Positions 33,037 through 41,344 of a DNA stretch of 49,512 nucleotides are shown here, in pieces. The notes below the pieces were generated by a model that made no database searches, had not been told where the DNA came from, and was given only the letters and a program-made list of their open reading frames with translations. The stretch covers positions 1-49,512 of the forward strand of contig JADHVR010000019.1 in NCBI GenBank assembly GCA_016783885.1. The letters are read 5' to 3'. Position 1 is the first letter of the stretch. Every line of letters begins with the position of its first letter. The stretch comes from Bacteroidales bacterium. GTDB lineage: Bacteria > Bacteroidota > Bacteroidia > Bacteroidales > JAADJA01. The position numbers were made by a program, and so were the translations under genes.

Positions 33037-36000
33037 TTATTCTAAGTGTATCCTTATCTCTTGTTTGTTATATTTAGAATCAGATTCGTCAAATTTAACC
33101 TGTATTTTGCAAATATCACCTTCCTGACTTAAAATTTTACCGTTTTCAATTTTATTAATTTTCCAGTCGTTTACATATATTTCAAATGTTTCCGTTGCTC
33201 CGCTTTGAGCTTCCAAAGAAACAAAATATATGTTGTTTTCCAATCCGTCACCGATTATTCGTAAACCTTTGGACTTATCCCCGGGATTGGGTCTGTTTAT
33301 AACTGGTAAAACTTTAATTCCTTTTTCAATCGAATATTCAAGAGTTATTTCTTCATCAATGTTAATTATTGCCGGTTCTTCAGTGTTCAGGTTTTTAGGT
33401 TCAAGATTTCCTGTTGCTGTTAATTGTTTGATAATTGTTCCCTCAGGGAAAACCGGATCAAATATTAATTTTAAAGATGAGGGACCTTTGTGAGTAAAGC
33501 GATAAGTAACAATGTTATTTTTTCTTTTTTTCTTGAAATTAATAAAATGATCACCTATTCGGATGTTTTTTACCTGGACGGAATCCCAGTTTGCCGGAAA
33601 CTTTGGTGATAAGCAAAGTGTATGGTTTAAAGCATCGGGGTTAAGCCCTAACATGCCTTCAATAGCAGGCTGCAAAACCATAGTTTCCGACCAGCACTGG
33701 TGCCTGCAAACACCGGAAGGTTCATAAACCTCACCATTCATAACCTCTTCAACAAAGCCAAGTCCCCAGTTTTGATATATTAGCAGGTTGTTCATAATAT
33801 GAGAAAATCCCTGGACATAATTTCCGTTATTGTATTCAGCTAACGCTGCCCACCCGGTGTACAACGGCCATACACTTCCTGTATGATACCCTTTGGGATT
33901 AAAAAGGGAACTTTCTTCTTTTATGATTCTGCAACCCCAGTCGGAAGTAAATCCGTTTTTTGCAAACTCAGTAATAACAGGCACAGCTTTGTCCTTTTCT
34001 ATCTGACCGAAATAAAGCGGAATAGCAGGCATTATCGTAGGTTCTGCATGGTATGTTTCATCAATAAATTTACCATGATAAAAAAACTGTTTTTCTTCAT
34101 TCCAGAAATCATTATTAATAATTTCTTTAACTATTTCTGCTTCTTTCTGATAGAGTTTCATTTCATCCGTTAAATCCAGTGCATTTGCCATGTAAGCAGC
34201 TTCATCGAGTGCAGCCGCCCAGCATGATGTAAGGTAAAGCGAGGAATGAGAACCGAATAAACTTCCGCCTTCCACCCATCCATGACCAACGTTGGTGTTT
34301 TCTATCAGATGGTCTCCATCTGTATCAGTTGAAAAACAAAAGTCAATGGCTTTTTTAATGTTTGTCCGGCTTTCTCTGATAAAATTTATATCACCGGAAT
34401 GGCGCAGGTATTTTCCTGCCAGGACTAAGTAAAGAGGTGTTGCGTCAGAAGCATCGTAATGTACAAATCCTGATGTGCTTACTTCGTGATATATTTTTCC
34501 ATTCAAATCCTGAAGTTTTTGATACATTTCGAGAATAGCCCTTACTTTTTCAAAATCTCCGTAATCTAATAAAGCAAAGCCACTCCATTGTCCATCCCTG
34601 CCAAAATACCAGGCATATCCGGGTCTGCCACAAATTTTATGTCCCCCGCTCCAGCCTGAATTGGTGGTTGAATAACCGGCTACCAGCGATTTGCCTAATC
34701 CGGGTGTATTAACAAAAAAGCGGTCGGTTGCTATAAGCGCCCATTTGTATCCTTCATTAAATGTGCTGTCAGGAGTAATTATTTCCAAGGAACCCGACAG
34801 GAACTCCTGGTAGTAATTTTTTGTATTGTTACAGATATTCTGTGGGTTTGAAATAGCTTTAATATAATTATTTATAGTTTCTTCTGGATTAACATTGCTT
34901 GCCGATATAACAATGTCGAACTGTTCGTCTTGTTCAAGTTTGAACCGGAAGAGACCGGCTGCCTGAAAATCGTCTGAAGCTATTACATTGACATCAGTAA
35001 ATTTTTTTCCGTTTGTGCCTTCATACCAGGTAATCGGGAAATCATCATACTGTCCGACAACCTGATATTCCGGTTCTTTGTTAGCGCCGATAAAACAGGA
35101 AAAATCCCGGCTTTCATCGGTTATTAGCATCCCGTTTAATGCAATATTAAAAGAATATCGTAATGTTTTAAATGCTTTTTCCGAATAAGGCCACATGATC
35201 CTTAAATTACTTTTGAATTTAATAAACATTTCAGAAGGCTTTTCCCCTTTGTATTCATAATGTATTACTCCGACAGGCTCAATGATTGAAGCTGAAATTA
35301 TTTCTTTGATAACACTGTTTTCGAAATTGTATATCCGTGTAAATGATTCCGGTCTGACTTCGATTTTCGGAAACATATTATTCAGCCAGATAACAGAATC
35401 AATGTTTTCGAATTTAATACCTGCTTCATAATCCCTGAATGCCATAAACGGATGCGCCCAGACTTCATCAATCCCGCCGTTTTCTTTTCCCATAATAAGC
35501 ATCCTTTGTCCTGCCACGTCCCAGTAATTTTCGGTTGCTTTTCCCTTCGATAAAAGCATATTATCTTCATACATAACCCAGGGTTTGGGTTCTCTTTCAA
35601 GAAATTCAGGATATTCCGATTCATAAGGAATAACGGTATGCTCATAATATGTCCAGTAATAAACAGGAAGGTCTGCTTTTTCAGAAACCAAATAATCAAT
35701 TGCGTTTGTGATGAATAATTCGAGGTGTTGCCTGTTAAGATTAGGCTGGCTGAAACATGTATAAGCCCCGACAGCGAGCACTTTCCCCCGGTTAACATTG
35801 TATTCGATAATCAGCTTTTTATTTTCCCTGATAAAAATATAATCCCAGTCAACGGCAACTACAGCTCCGTTTTGGGGAATGTTATCTTCAAAATAACCGG
35901 TTATTCTAACAGTAGTATCCTTGATGGGTTTGAAAATATAAGCTCCTCCGTTTAATCCTTCAAAAACGGGATGACTTCTGAAAGCATGTAATCCGAGCAT

Positions 36001-36423
36001 ACGCCCGTATCCTGTGTCTTTACATTTTTTATGCCTTGTTTCAGGAGGATTTGGTTCAATACCTAAATGGTTGATGAAACTAAATGCTTCAAGGGTTAAT
36101 AAAAGATTCCCTCCATTCCCGACGTATTTATAAAGGATGTCTGTAAGAAGTTCCGGATAATCTGTTTCTGAAGTATCAGCAAAATGATACCATATAACAT
36201 CAAACCGCTCTAATTTTTCGGGTTCGGTAACATCTGAAAAATACAGCTTTTCTGCGTTAAACTTGTTGTTACTTTGTAAAAAATCAAAAGCTGCTTCAAC
36301 TTCAGGATCGTTTGCCTCAGGATATTCAGAAGTCAGAAATCCGACCTGTACTTGCTGCGGATAAACCCCGGTTAAAGCGATTAATAATAAGATAGTAGTA
36401 AAAATGTATCGTATGACATTCAT
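33037..36423 (-). CDS. large exported glucosidase-like protein: DUF4960/ThuA-like domain plus (alpha/alpha)6 glycosidase domain
   Basis: 1128 aa. Signal peptide (YIFTTILLLIALTGVYPQ). Residues ~22-260 look like a glutamine-amidotransferase-fold domain of ThuA/DUF4960 type (VQVGFLTSEYPEANDPEVEA, FDVIWYHFAD, GNGGNLLLTLEAF). A beta-rich segment follows (~270-540). Residues ~560-930 form an (alpha/alpha)6 toroid resembling amylo-alpha-1,6-glucosidase or GH15-like enzymes: GRPGYAWYFGRDGQWSG (~600), GHGWVEGGSLFG, KGYHTGSVWPLYTGWAAL and CWSETMVLQPAIEGMLGL (~911). A beta-sandwich ends the protein. Acidic residues in RDG, EGG and WSE are candidates for catalysis. No T9SS domain, so it is probably periplasmic. 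It precedes the EamA gene by 7 bp. Confidence 0.78.
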   Translation of the reverse strand: MNVIRYIFTTILLLIALTGVYPQQVQVGFLTSEYPEANDPEVEAAFDFLQSNNKFNAEKLYFSDVTEPEKLERFDVIWYHFADTSETDYPELLTDILYKYVGNGGNLLLTLEAFSFINHLGIEPNPPETRHKKCKDTGYGRMLGLHAFRSHPVFEGLNGGAYIFKPIKDTTVRITGYFEDNIPQNGAVVAVDWDYIFIRENKKLIIEYNVNRGKVLAVGAYTCFSQPNLNRQHLELFITNAIDYLVSEKADLPVYYWTYYEHTVIPYESEYPEFLEREPKPWVMYEDNMLLSKGKATENYWDVAGQRMLIMGKENGGIDEVWAHPFMAFRDYEAGIKFENIDSVIWLNNMFPKIEVRPESFTRIYNFENSVIKEIISASIIEPVGVIHYEYKGEKPSEMFIKFKSNLRIMWPYSEKAFKTLRYSFNIALNGMLITDESRDFSCFIGANKEPEYQVVGQYDDFPITWYEGTNGKKFTDVNVIASDDFQAAGLFRFKLEQDEQFDIVISASNVNPEETINNYIKAISNPQNICNNTKNYYQEFLSGSLEIITPDSTFNEGYKWALIATDRFFVNTPGLGKSLVAGYSTTNSGWSGGHKICGRPGYAWYFGRDGQWSGFALLDYGDFEKVRAILEMYQKLQDLNGKIYHEVSTSGFVHYDASDATPLYLVLAGKYLRHSGDINFIRESRTNIKKAIDFCFSTDTDGDHLIENTNVGHGWVEGGSLFGSHSSLYLTSCWAAALDEAAYMANALDLTDEMKLYQKEAEIVKEIINNDFWNEEKQFFYHGKFIDETYHAEPTIMPAIPLYFGQIEKDKAVPVITEFAKNGFTSDWGCRIIKEESSLFNPKGYHTGSVWPLYTGWAALAEYNNGNYVQGFSHIMNNLLIYQNWGLGFVEEVMNGEVYEPSGVCRHQCWSETMVLQPAIEGMLGLNPDALNHTLCLSPKFPANWDSVQVKNIRIGDHFINFKKKRKNNIVTYRFTHKGPSSLKLIFDPVFPEGTIIKQLTATGNLEPKNLNTEEPAIINIDEEITLEYSIEKGIKVLPVINRPNPGDKSKGLRIIGDGLENNIYFVSLEAQSGATETFEIYVNDWKINKIENGKILSQEGDICKIQVKFDESDSKYNKQEIRIHLE

Positions 36424-36446
36424 TGTTGTAAGATTTTTGAGCTATG

Positions 36447-36454
36447 CAAAAATA
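36447..36454 (-). promoter_or_regulatory. candidate -7 box for the glucosidase-like gene
   Basis: CAAAAATA, minus-strand TATTTTTG, an exact consensus match 23 bp before the ATG. No clear -33. Confidence 0.35.
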
Positions 36455-36505
36455 ATCTTTCATAATTAATAAATAACGATTAGTAAAATTAATAAGCCGA
36501 TTTAC

Positions 36506-36536
36506 TTGACTTTTTGTTAGTATTTTGTTATCTTAC
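36506..36536 (+). promoter_or_regulatory. candidate promoter of the 36567 gene
   Basis: TTG at 36506-36508, a 20-bp spacer, then TATCTTAC (36529-36536), one to two mismatches from TAnnTTTG. Start codon 30 bp further. Confidence 0.4.
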
Positions 36537-36566
36537 GCCAAATATTAATTTTAAAATCTTAGCATT

Positions 36567-37307
36567 ATGAAAACACCTGGATATTTTATTATTGGACTAA
36601 TTGTATTTCCGTTTATTATTCAGTTAAATGCACAGGGTGTTGATAAAAATTATGACACACAAGCCAAAACCAAACAAACAAATACTCAATCAACATCTGC
36701 TGTTATAACAACAACATCCGAATCAGGAAGCACATCGGGTTCGGGTTATTTTGTTTTAAACCCTGAACTGGGCAAGGAGAGCGGCATATTTTTATATGAA
36801 GAATGGAAACCGGGAGTTGTAATCCTTAAGGATAAAACAGTTATAAGCGACAGACTTTTAAGGTACAATATTTACTCCCAACAGATGCAGTTTATTTATA
36901 AAGGAGATACACTGGCTTTTGCCAGGCCTGAAGAAATCGAATCGTTAGATATTGATAACACGAAATTTATTTTCTCAAACTTCCAATATGATAATAAGCC
37001 GGTAAACGGTTATATGGAAGTATTGATTGAAGGAGATTGCATGCTATTGTTATTCAGAAGGATTGCCTATCGTTATATTGGTGATGATACTGATACCGAA
37101 CAAACAGAAAAATACTTTTTAGAGGAGAAATACTATATCCGGAAGGGGGATGCTCCTTTGACAGAATTGCCTCAAACCAAAAAAGATATTATCGAAATAT
37201 TATCGGATAAAGATGCAGATTATATGACTTATATTAAAGAAAATAAATTGAAGATCACCCAGGAGGAAGATTTGAAAGAACTTATCAGTTATTATAACAG
37301 TCTCTGA
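36567..37307 (+). CDS. hypothetical exported protein
   Basis: 246 aa. A hydrophobic signal sequence ends LNAQ (cleavage before GVDKN). A low-complexity, Thr/Ser-rich linker follows (~30-60, TKQTNTQSTSAVITTTSESG), then a folded part (~62-246) with beta-strand patterns (SGIFLYEEWKPGVVILKD, FLEEKYYIRKGD) and a charged C-terminal helix (EILSDKDADYMTYIKENKLK). Probably periplasmic or outer-membrane associated. No family recognised. It is divergent from the glucosidase-like gene and shares its upstream region. Confidence 0.72.
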   Translation: MKTPGYFIIGLIVFPFIIQLNAQGVDKNYDTQAKTKQTNTQSTSAVITTTSESGSTSGSGYFVLNPELGKESGIFLYEEWKPGVVILKDKTVISDRLLRYNIYSQQMQFIYKGDTLAFARPEEIESLDIDNTKFIFSNFQYDNKPVNGYMEVLIEGDCMLLLFRRIAYRYIGDDTDTEQTEKYFLEEKYYIRKGDAPLTELPQTKKDIIEILSDKDADYMTYIKENKLKITQEEDLKELISYYNSL

Positions 37308-37500
37308 CGAAATTGAAAATGGATATGCAATTTGTATCCTTCTTGTTGCAGGGGTACACGGCATAGTCTCCCAACTACGCTGAAGGGTGTTACAATTTCC
37401 CGATAGTAAACTATTTCCCCGGCTTTATTCTGAAATATTTAAATCCTGTTAAATAAATCCTTTACTTTGTATTACCAATTTTTTTATCAATTTTATTTGT

Positions 37501-39078
37501 ATGAAACTTTGGAGTAAAAGGTGGGTTTCACCTACAAAAATATTTGTTATCGCAGCATATTTTGCTATTGTCATCAGTATTGGAACCCTTTTAATTTGGG
37601 GAAATAATATTAAGGATTTTTTCGTTAAGAAATTTACATCTGAGAGGATATTTGAAAAAGACGATACGCATTTCAAGATATTAATTGTCCCTTTTAATAA
37701 AATTTGTGAGGAGGGAGGATTTGACATAGGCAAAGTAATAAAAGACAGGCTTTCAGACTTGAATAAGAAAGACTCCCTAAATTTAAACTTGAATTACTTA
37801 GACTATGGTATAACGGATAATTTTAACGAAGACAGCGCTCAATATTTGATGAAATTTCATAATGCCGACCAGATTATATATGGCAGTTATGCGACAATCC
37901 ACTGTAATGCCGAAGGAGATGAGGTTTGTTTCAATTATATTACGGACTCAATATGGGACTTAGGAAATGTTCAAAGCAATATGTTGAGTAATGAATTTAA
38001 GCCGGCAGGATTTAAGGAAATCAGTGAAGGGAAACTACAGGGCAATACTGATTTTATTATTTATTGGATTGCAGGCTTATCAGAATACAATCAAAGAGAA
38101 TATAGAAATGCGCTTGTTAAATTTCTGTACATCAATGAAATCCTGCAAATTTCTGATAAGGAAATAAATAATATAATAGGCCAATCATATTATGAATTGG
38201 CTCAATACAACTTAGCCCTTGAATATTTTAATAAAGATATTCATCTGTTTAAACTAAGCAATGACCTTGAATACCTTGCTACTGCTTACAACAACATTGC
38301 ACTTACTTACAGTTATCTCGGCAATTACAAAAATGCGCTGGAATATAACCGAAAAGCTATAGCTATTTGTGAAAAGGTATTGGAGCCTAACCATCCTTTG
38401 CTAGCAACTTCTTATAACAACATTGCAATTACATACATCGATCTCGGTAATTACGAAAAAGCGCTGGAATATTTTCAAAATGCCATAACTATTCGCGAAG
38501 AGGTATTAGAGCCGGACCATCCAAACATCGCAACTTCTTACAACAACATTGCAAATACTTTTCATCATCTCGGAAATTACAAAAAAGCGTTGGAATATAA
38601 CCTAAAAGCTAATGATATCTGGGAAAAGGTATTAAAGCCGGACCATCCAAACATCGCAACTTCTTACAACAACATTGCATCTACTTACAGTGATCTGGGC
38701 AATTACGAAAAAGCGCTGGAATATCATCAAAAAGCCATAACCATTCGTGAAAAGGTATTAGAGCCGGGCCATCCTGATATTGCTCAATCTTATAATAACA
38801 TTGCAATTACTTACAGAAATCTCAGCAATTACGAAAAAGCGCTTGAATATAACCTAAAAGCTAATACTATTTTAAAAAAGGTATTAGAGCCGGACCATCC
38901 TTCCCTTGCTACTTCTTATTTAAATATTGCTGCAACTTGTTATGATTTAAAAAATTACAAACAGGCAAAGTATTTTATAGATAAAGCAGTTAAGATTTAC
39001 AAAAAAGCCCTGCCTGCCGGGCATCCGTATATTAAGAAGGCATTAGAGTGGCAGGAGAAGATAAACAGAGAGTTGTAG
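37501..39078 (+). CDS. membrane-anchored TPR protein (kinesin-light-chain-type repeats)
   Basis: 525 aa. One TM at ~15-37 (IFVIAAYFAIVISIGTLLIWG) anchors it. Residues ~60-170 form a small domain (FKILIVPFNKICEEGG, ADQIIYGSYATIHCN) that resembles the domain found before TPRs in some adenylate-cyclase or TolB-like proteins. From ~185 there are TPRs; ~260-510 are 42-residue units of the pattern SYNNIAxTYxxLGNYEKALEY followed by EKVLEPDHPxIA. About six are almost identical in DNA (126-bp units, roughly 38280-38990), a sign of recent internal duplication. Such TPRs mediate protein contacts. ATG start. No partner gene is obvious. Confidence 0.85.
   Translation: MKLWSKRWVSPTKIFVIAAYFAIVISIGTLLIWGNNIKDFFVKKFTSERIFEKDDTHFKILIVPFNKICEEGGFDIGKVIKDRLSDLNKKDSLNLNLNYLDYGITDNFNEDSAQYLMKFHNADQIIYGSYATIHCNAEGDEVCFNYITDSIWDLGNVQSNMLSNEFKPAGFKEISEGKLQGNTDFIIYWIAGLSEYNQREYRNALVKFLYINEILQISDKEINNIIGQSYYELAQYNLALEYFNKDIHLFKLSNDLEYLATAYNNIALTYSYLGNYKNALEYNRKAIAICEKVLEPNHPLLATSYNNIAITYIDLGNYEKALEYFQNAITIREEVLEPDHPNIATSYNNIANTFHHLGNYKKALEYNLKANDIWEKVLKPDHPNIATSYNNIASTYSDLGNYEKALEYHQKAITIREKVLEPGHPDIAQSYNNIAITYRNLSNYEKALEYNLKANTILKKVLEPDHPSLATSYLNIAATCYDLKNYKQAKYFIDKAVKIYKKALPAGHPYIKKALEWQEKINREL
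38280..38990 (+). repeat. 126-bp tandem coding repeats (TPR units)
   Basis: Successive units share long blocks such as TCTTACAACAACATTGCA, CTCGGCAATTAC and GAAAAAGCGCTGGAATAT at 126-bp intervals. Unit number is likely to vary between strains through slippage or recombination. Confidence 0.8.
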
Positions 39079-39230
39079 TGGTAGTTGGGAGTTTTCAGTC
39101 CATCCATACGGACTTCCTTCGGTCGTACGGACTCCTTTCAGTCGTTGGCAGTCCTCAGTCGGCAAATCATCAATGCCTGTTACAAACTGCCAACCTGTTA
39201 TCATCCTGATTCCTGGCATCAGACTCTTCC

Positions 39231-39250
39231 ATCCCGATAATTATCGGGAT
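39231..39250. repeat. perfect 20-bp palindrome
   Basis: ATCCCGATAATTATCGGGAT reads identically on both strands. Its core CCCGATA/TATCGGG returns at 39609-39624 and, in modified form, inside a gene at 39922-39938. Confidence 0.9.
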
Positions 39251-39348
39251 TCCGACTCTGGAAGGTCTTTTGGCTAACAACCTCTTTGTCTATCAGATGT
39301 TCAAAAGATATTGAAGCAGAATCATACTTTTTCCTTCTGCTCTTTCAG

Positions 39349-39381
39349 ATTCCTGCCTTTGCCGTCAGGCAGGTGTAATCC
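39349..39381. repeat. hairpin repeat, copy 1
   Basis: ATTCCTGCCTTTGCCGTCAG followed by GCAGGTGTAATCC. CCTGCC pairs with GGCAGG around a loop. Copy 2 lies 51 bp downstream with changes in the stem. Confidence 0.7.
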
Positions 39382-39399
39382 GAAAGTTGATAACCGGGA

Positions 39400-39432
39400 A
39401 TTCCTGCCTTGTCGGCAGACAGGTGTTATCCC
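39400..39432. repeat. hairpin repeat, copy 2
   Basis: ATTCCTGCCTTGTCGGCAGA followed by CAGGTGTTATCCC, same frame and flanks as copy 1. CTGCC pairs with GGCAG internally, so the fold has shifted relative to copy 1. Confidence 0.7.
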
Positions 39433-39601
39433 TTTTTCTTTATAATAAATAAGGATTACAAATGCTTGCAATATTAAGTTCGGGATTATAAATCCCAAAC
39501 AGCTCAATTCAGGATTTTTAATAAAGAAAGACCATCCTTAACGGGACTTGTGCTCTATTGTGATTATTTTTTTTAGAAATATTAAGTCCCTAACGGGACA
39601 A

Positions 39602-39631
39602 TCCCGAACCCGATAGTTATCGGGTTTCGGG
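39602..39631. repeat. extended CCCGATA palindrome
   Basis: TCCCGAA-CCCGATA pairs with TATCGGG-TTTCGGGA across a 2-nt centre with one bulged base, then an A-rich run. It is about 155 bp upstream of the FG-GAP gene's stop (convergent side). Confidence 0.8.
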
Positions 39632-39766
39632 AAAAAGAAACAAATCAAAATGTACAAAACTTGTCCGTATGAAGCGAAGCAAATCCATATGGATGGATTT
39701 ACCCCGTTTGATGTATAGTTGATTTTGTTAAAAAGTGAATTTATACATTTTGAACTCTTTTTATCA

Positions 39767-41308
39767 CTACTTCAAAAGTAGCATTTTTTTAGTGCCGGAT
39801 AAATTATTTCCCACTTTCAATCGATAGAAATAAACTCCGGATGAGACAGGTTGATAATTTTCATCAGTTCCATCCCAAACAACTGAATATTGTGAAAGCG
39901 ACTCTGCCGCTTGTTCATTATTCCCGATATAATCGGGACAGTCTAAAACTTTCACTTTCTGCCCTTTGATATTATAAATCACAATCTCAGCGTCCTCTGC
40001 GGTGAGATAAAAAGAAATCGTTGTGGTTGTATTGAATGGATTTGGGAAGTTACCGATAAGTTTTGTTTCCAAAGGATTTGCTTCAAAATCTGCGATAACA
40101 GAAGGAAGGTCATCGTTTTGGAAAACATAAGCAGAACCGGAGCTAATACCATTATCACTATTACCATCAGCACCAATTATTACAACATTACCTGATATAG
40201 AAACCGATCTGCCGAATTTGTCAAAAGCTGCCCCATCGGAAGCAAGTAATTTTGTTTGCTGATACCAGGTGGTGTCACTTCTATTAAAAATATAAGCAGA
40301 ACCGGAGCTAATACCATTGTCATCATCGCTATAAGCGCCAATCGCAGCATAATCGTCGAATATGGAAACTGAATAACCGAAATAATTATCGGCTGTTCCA
40401 TCGGAAGCAGTTAATTTAGCCTGCTCTGTCCAAATGGTGTCACTTTTACTAAAGATATAAGCAGAACCGGAACAAGAACCATTGTCATCATCACCACAAG
40501 CGCCAATCACAGCATAATCATCGAATATGGAAACCGAATAACCGAAAAGATCATGAGATGCTCCATCGGAAGCAACTAATTTTGCCTGCTGATACCAACT
40601 GGTTCCACTTCTTTTAAATATATAACAAAAACCGTTGTCATCAACACTACCGGCACCAATTATAGCGTAATCACCGAATATGGCAACCGACTTACCGAAA
40701 ATATCATGGGCAATCCCATCGGAAGCAAGTAATTTTGCTTGTTGAGACCAAATAGTGCCGCTTCTATGAAAAATATATGCAGCCCCGGCATGAGTACCAT
40801 TTTCATCATTACCGATAGCACCAATCACAGCATAGTCACCGGATATGGAAACTGAATAACCGAAATTATTTTCAGTTGCCGCATCAGAAGCAGTTAATTT
40901 AGCCTGCTCTGTCCATAAGGTGTCACTTCTACTAAAGATGTAAGCAGAACCGGAACAAGAGCCGTTGTCATCATTACCTGTAGCACCAATTACAACATAA
41001 TCACCGGATATAGAAACTGATTTGCCGAAAATATCAAGATCTGCTCCATCGGAAGCAATTAATTTTGCCTGCTGATACCAATTGGTGCCATCATAATAAA
41101 AGATATAAGCAGAACCTGAATTTGAGCCATTTTCGTCATTACACAAAGCACCAATTACAGCATAATTACCGGATATGGAAACTGATTTGCCAAATTCATC
41201 ATGCTCAGCCCCATCGAAAGCGAGAAGAAGCTCACCAATATCCCAGTCTGCAAATAAACTTGCACTAATAAAAAGTGCTGTGATAAAACATAATAAAGAC
41301 TTTTTCAT
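39767..41308 (-). CDS. T9SS-secreted protein with seven FG-GAP-type repeats
   Basis: 513 aa. Signal peptide (SLLCFITALFISASLFA). Seven ~47-55-aa repeats follow, each ASDGAxxDxFGxSVSISGDY then AVIGAxGNDDNGSxSGSAYI then FxRSDTxWxxQAKL; the fourth is shorter. They would form one seven-bladed propeller. The DNA copies are very similar, so the gene expanded recently. The C-terminus is a T9SS type A domain (LIGNFPNPFNTTTTISFYLT to NLSGTKKMLLLK). In the middle of that domain the usual short turn is replaced by DCPDYIGNNEQAAESLSQ, coded by a CCCGAT palindrome. ATG start. It is 36 bp downstream of the transglutaminase-like gene and may be co-transcribed. Confidence 0.88.
   Translation of the reverse strand: MKKSLLCFITALFISASLFADWDIGELLLAFDGAEHDEFGKSVSISGNYAVIGALCNDENGSNSGSAYIFYYDGTNWYQQAKLIASDGADLDIFGKSVSISGDYVVIGATGNDDNGSCSGSAYIFSRSDTLWTEQAKLTASDAATENNFGYSVSISGDYAVIGAIGNDENGTHAGAAYIFHRSGTIWSQQAKLLASDGIAHDIFGKSVAIFGDYAIIGAGSVDDNGFCYIFKRSGTSWYQQAKLVASDGASHDLFGYSVSIFDDYAVIGACGDDDNGSCSGSAYIFSKSDTIWTEQAKLTASDGTADNYFGYSVSIFDDYAAIGAYSDDDNGISSGSAYIFNRSDTTWYQQTKLLASDGAAFDKFGRSVSISGNVVIIGADGNSDNGISSGSAYVFQNDDLPSVIADFEANPLETKLIGNFPNPFNTTTTISFYLTAEDAEIVIYNIKGQKVKVLDCPDYIGNNEQAAESLSQYSVVWDGTDENYQPVSSGVYFYRLKVGNNLSGTKKMLLLK
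39922..39938. repeat. palindromic element inside the sorting-domain coding sequence
   Basis: TCCCGATATAATCGGGA, a perfect 7-bp stem with ATA centre, lies in frame within the FG-GAP gene and encodes part of DCPDYIG. The same CCCGAT/ATCGGG core occurs in the two nearby intergenic palindromes. Confidence 0.8.
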
Positions 41309-41344
41309 TTTTTTTTTAATTTTTTAATTTTATTCTCTTTTTAA

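Larger units (their letters stand above)
39079..39766. other. intergenic cluster of palindromic elements
   Basis: 690 bp without a supported gene between convergent TPR and FG-GAP genes. It holds at least four palindromic types: ATCCCGATAATTATCGGGAT (39231-39250), two TCCTGCC...GGCAGG-type hairpins (39349-39381 and 39400-39432), a TCCCGAA/TTCGGGA hairpin (39602-39631), and ATCCATATGGAT near 39682. Short CGGACT-containing repeats occupy 39105-39160. Confidence 0.75.
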
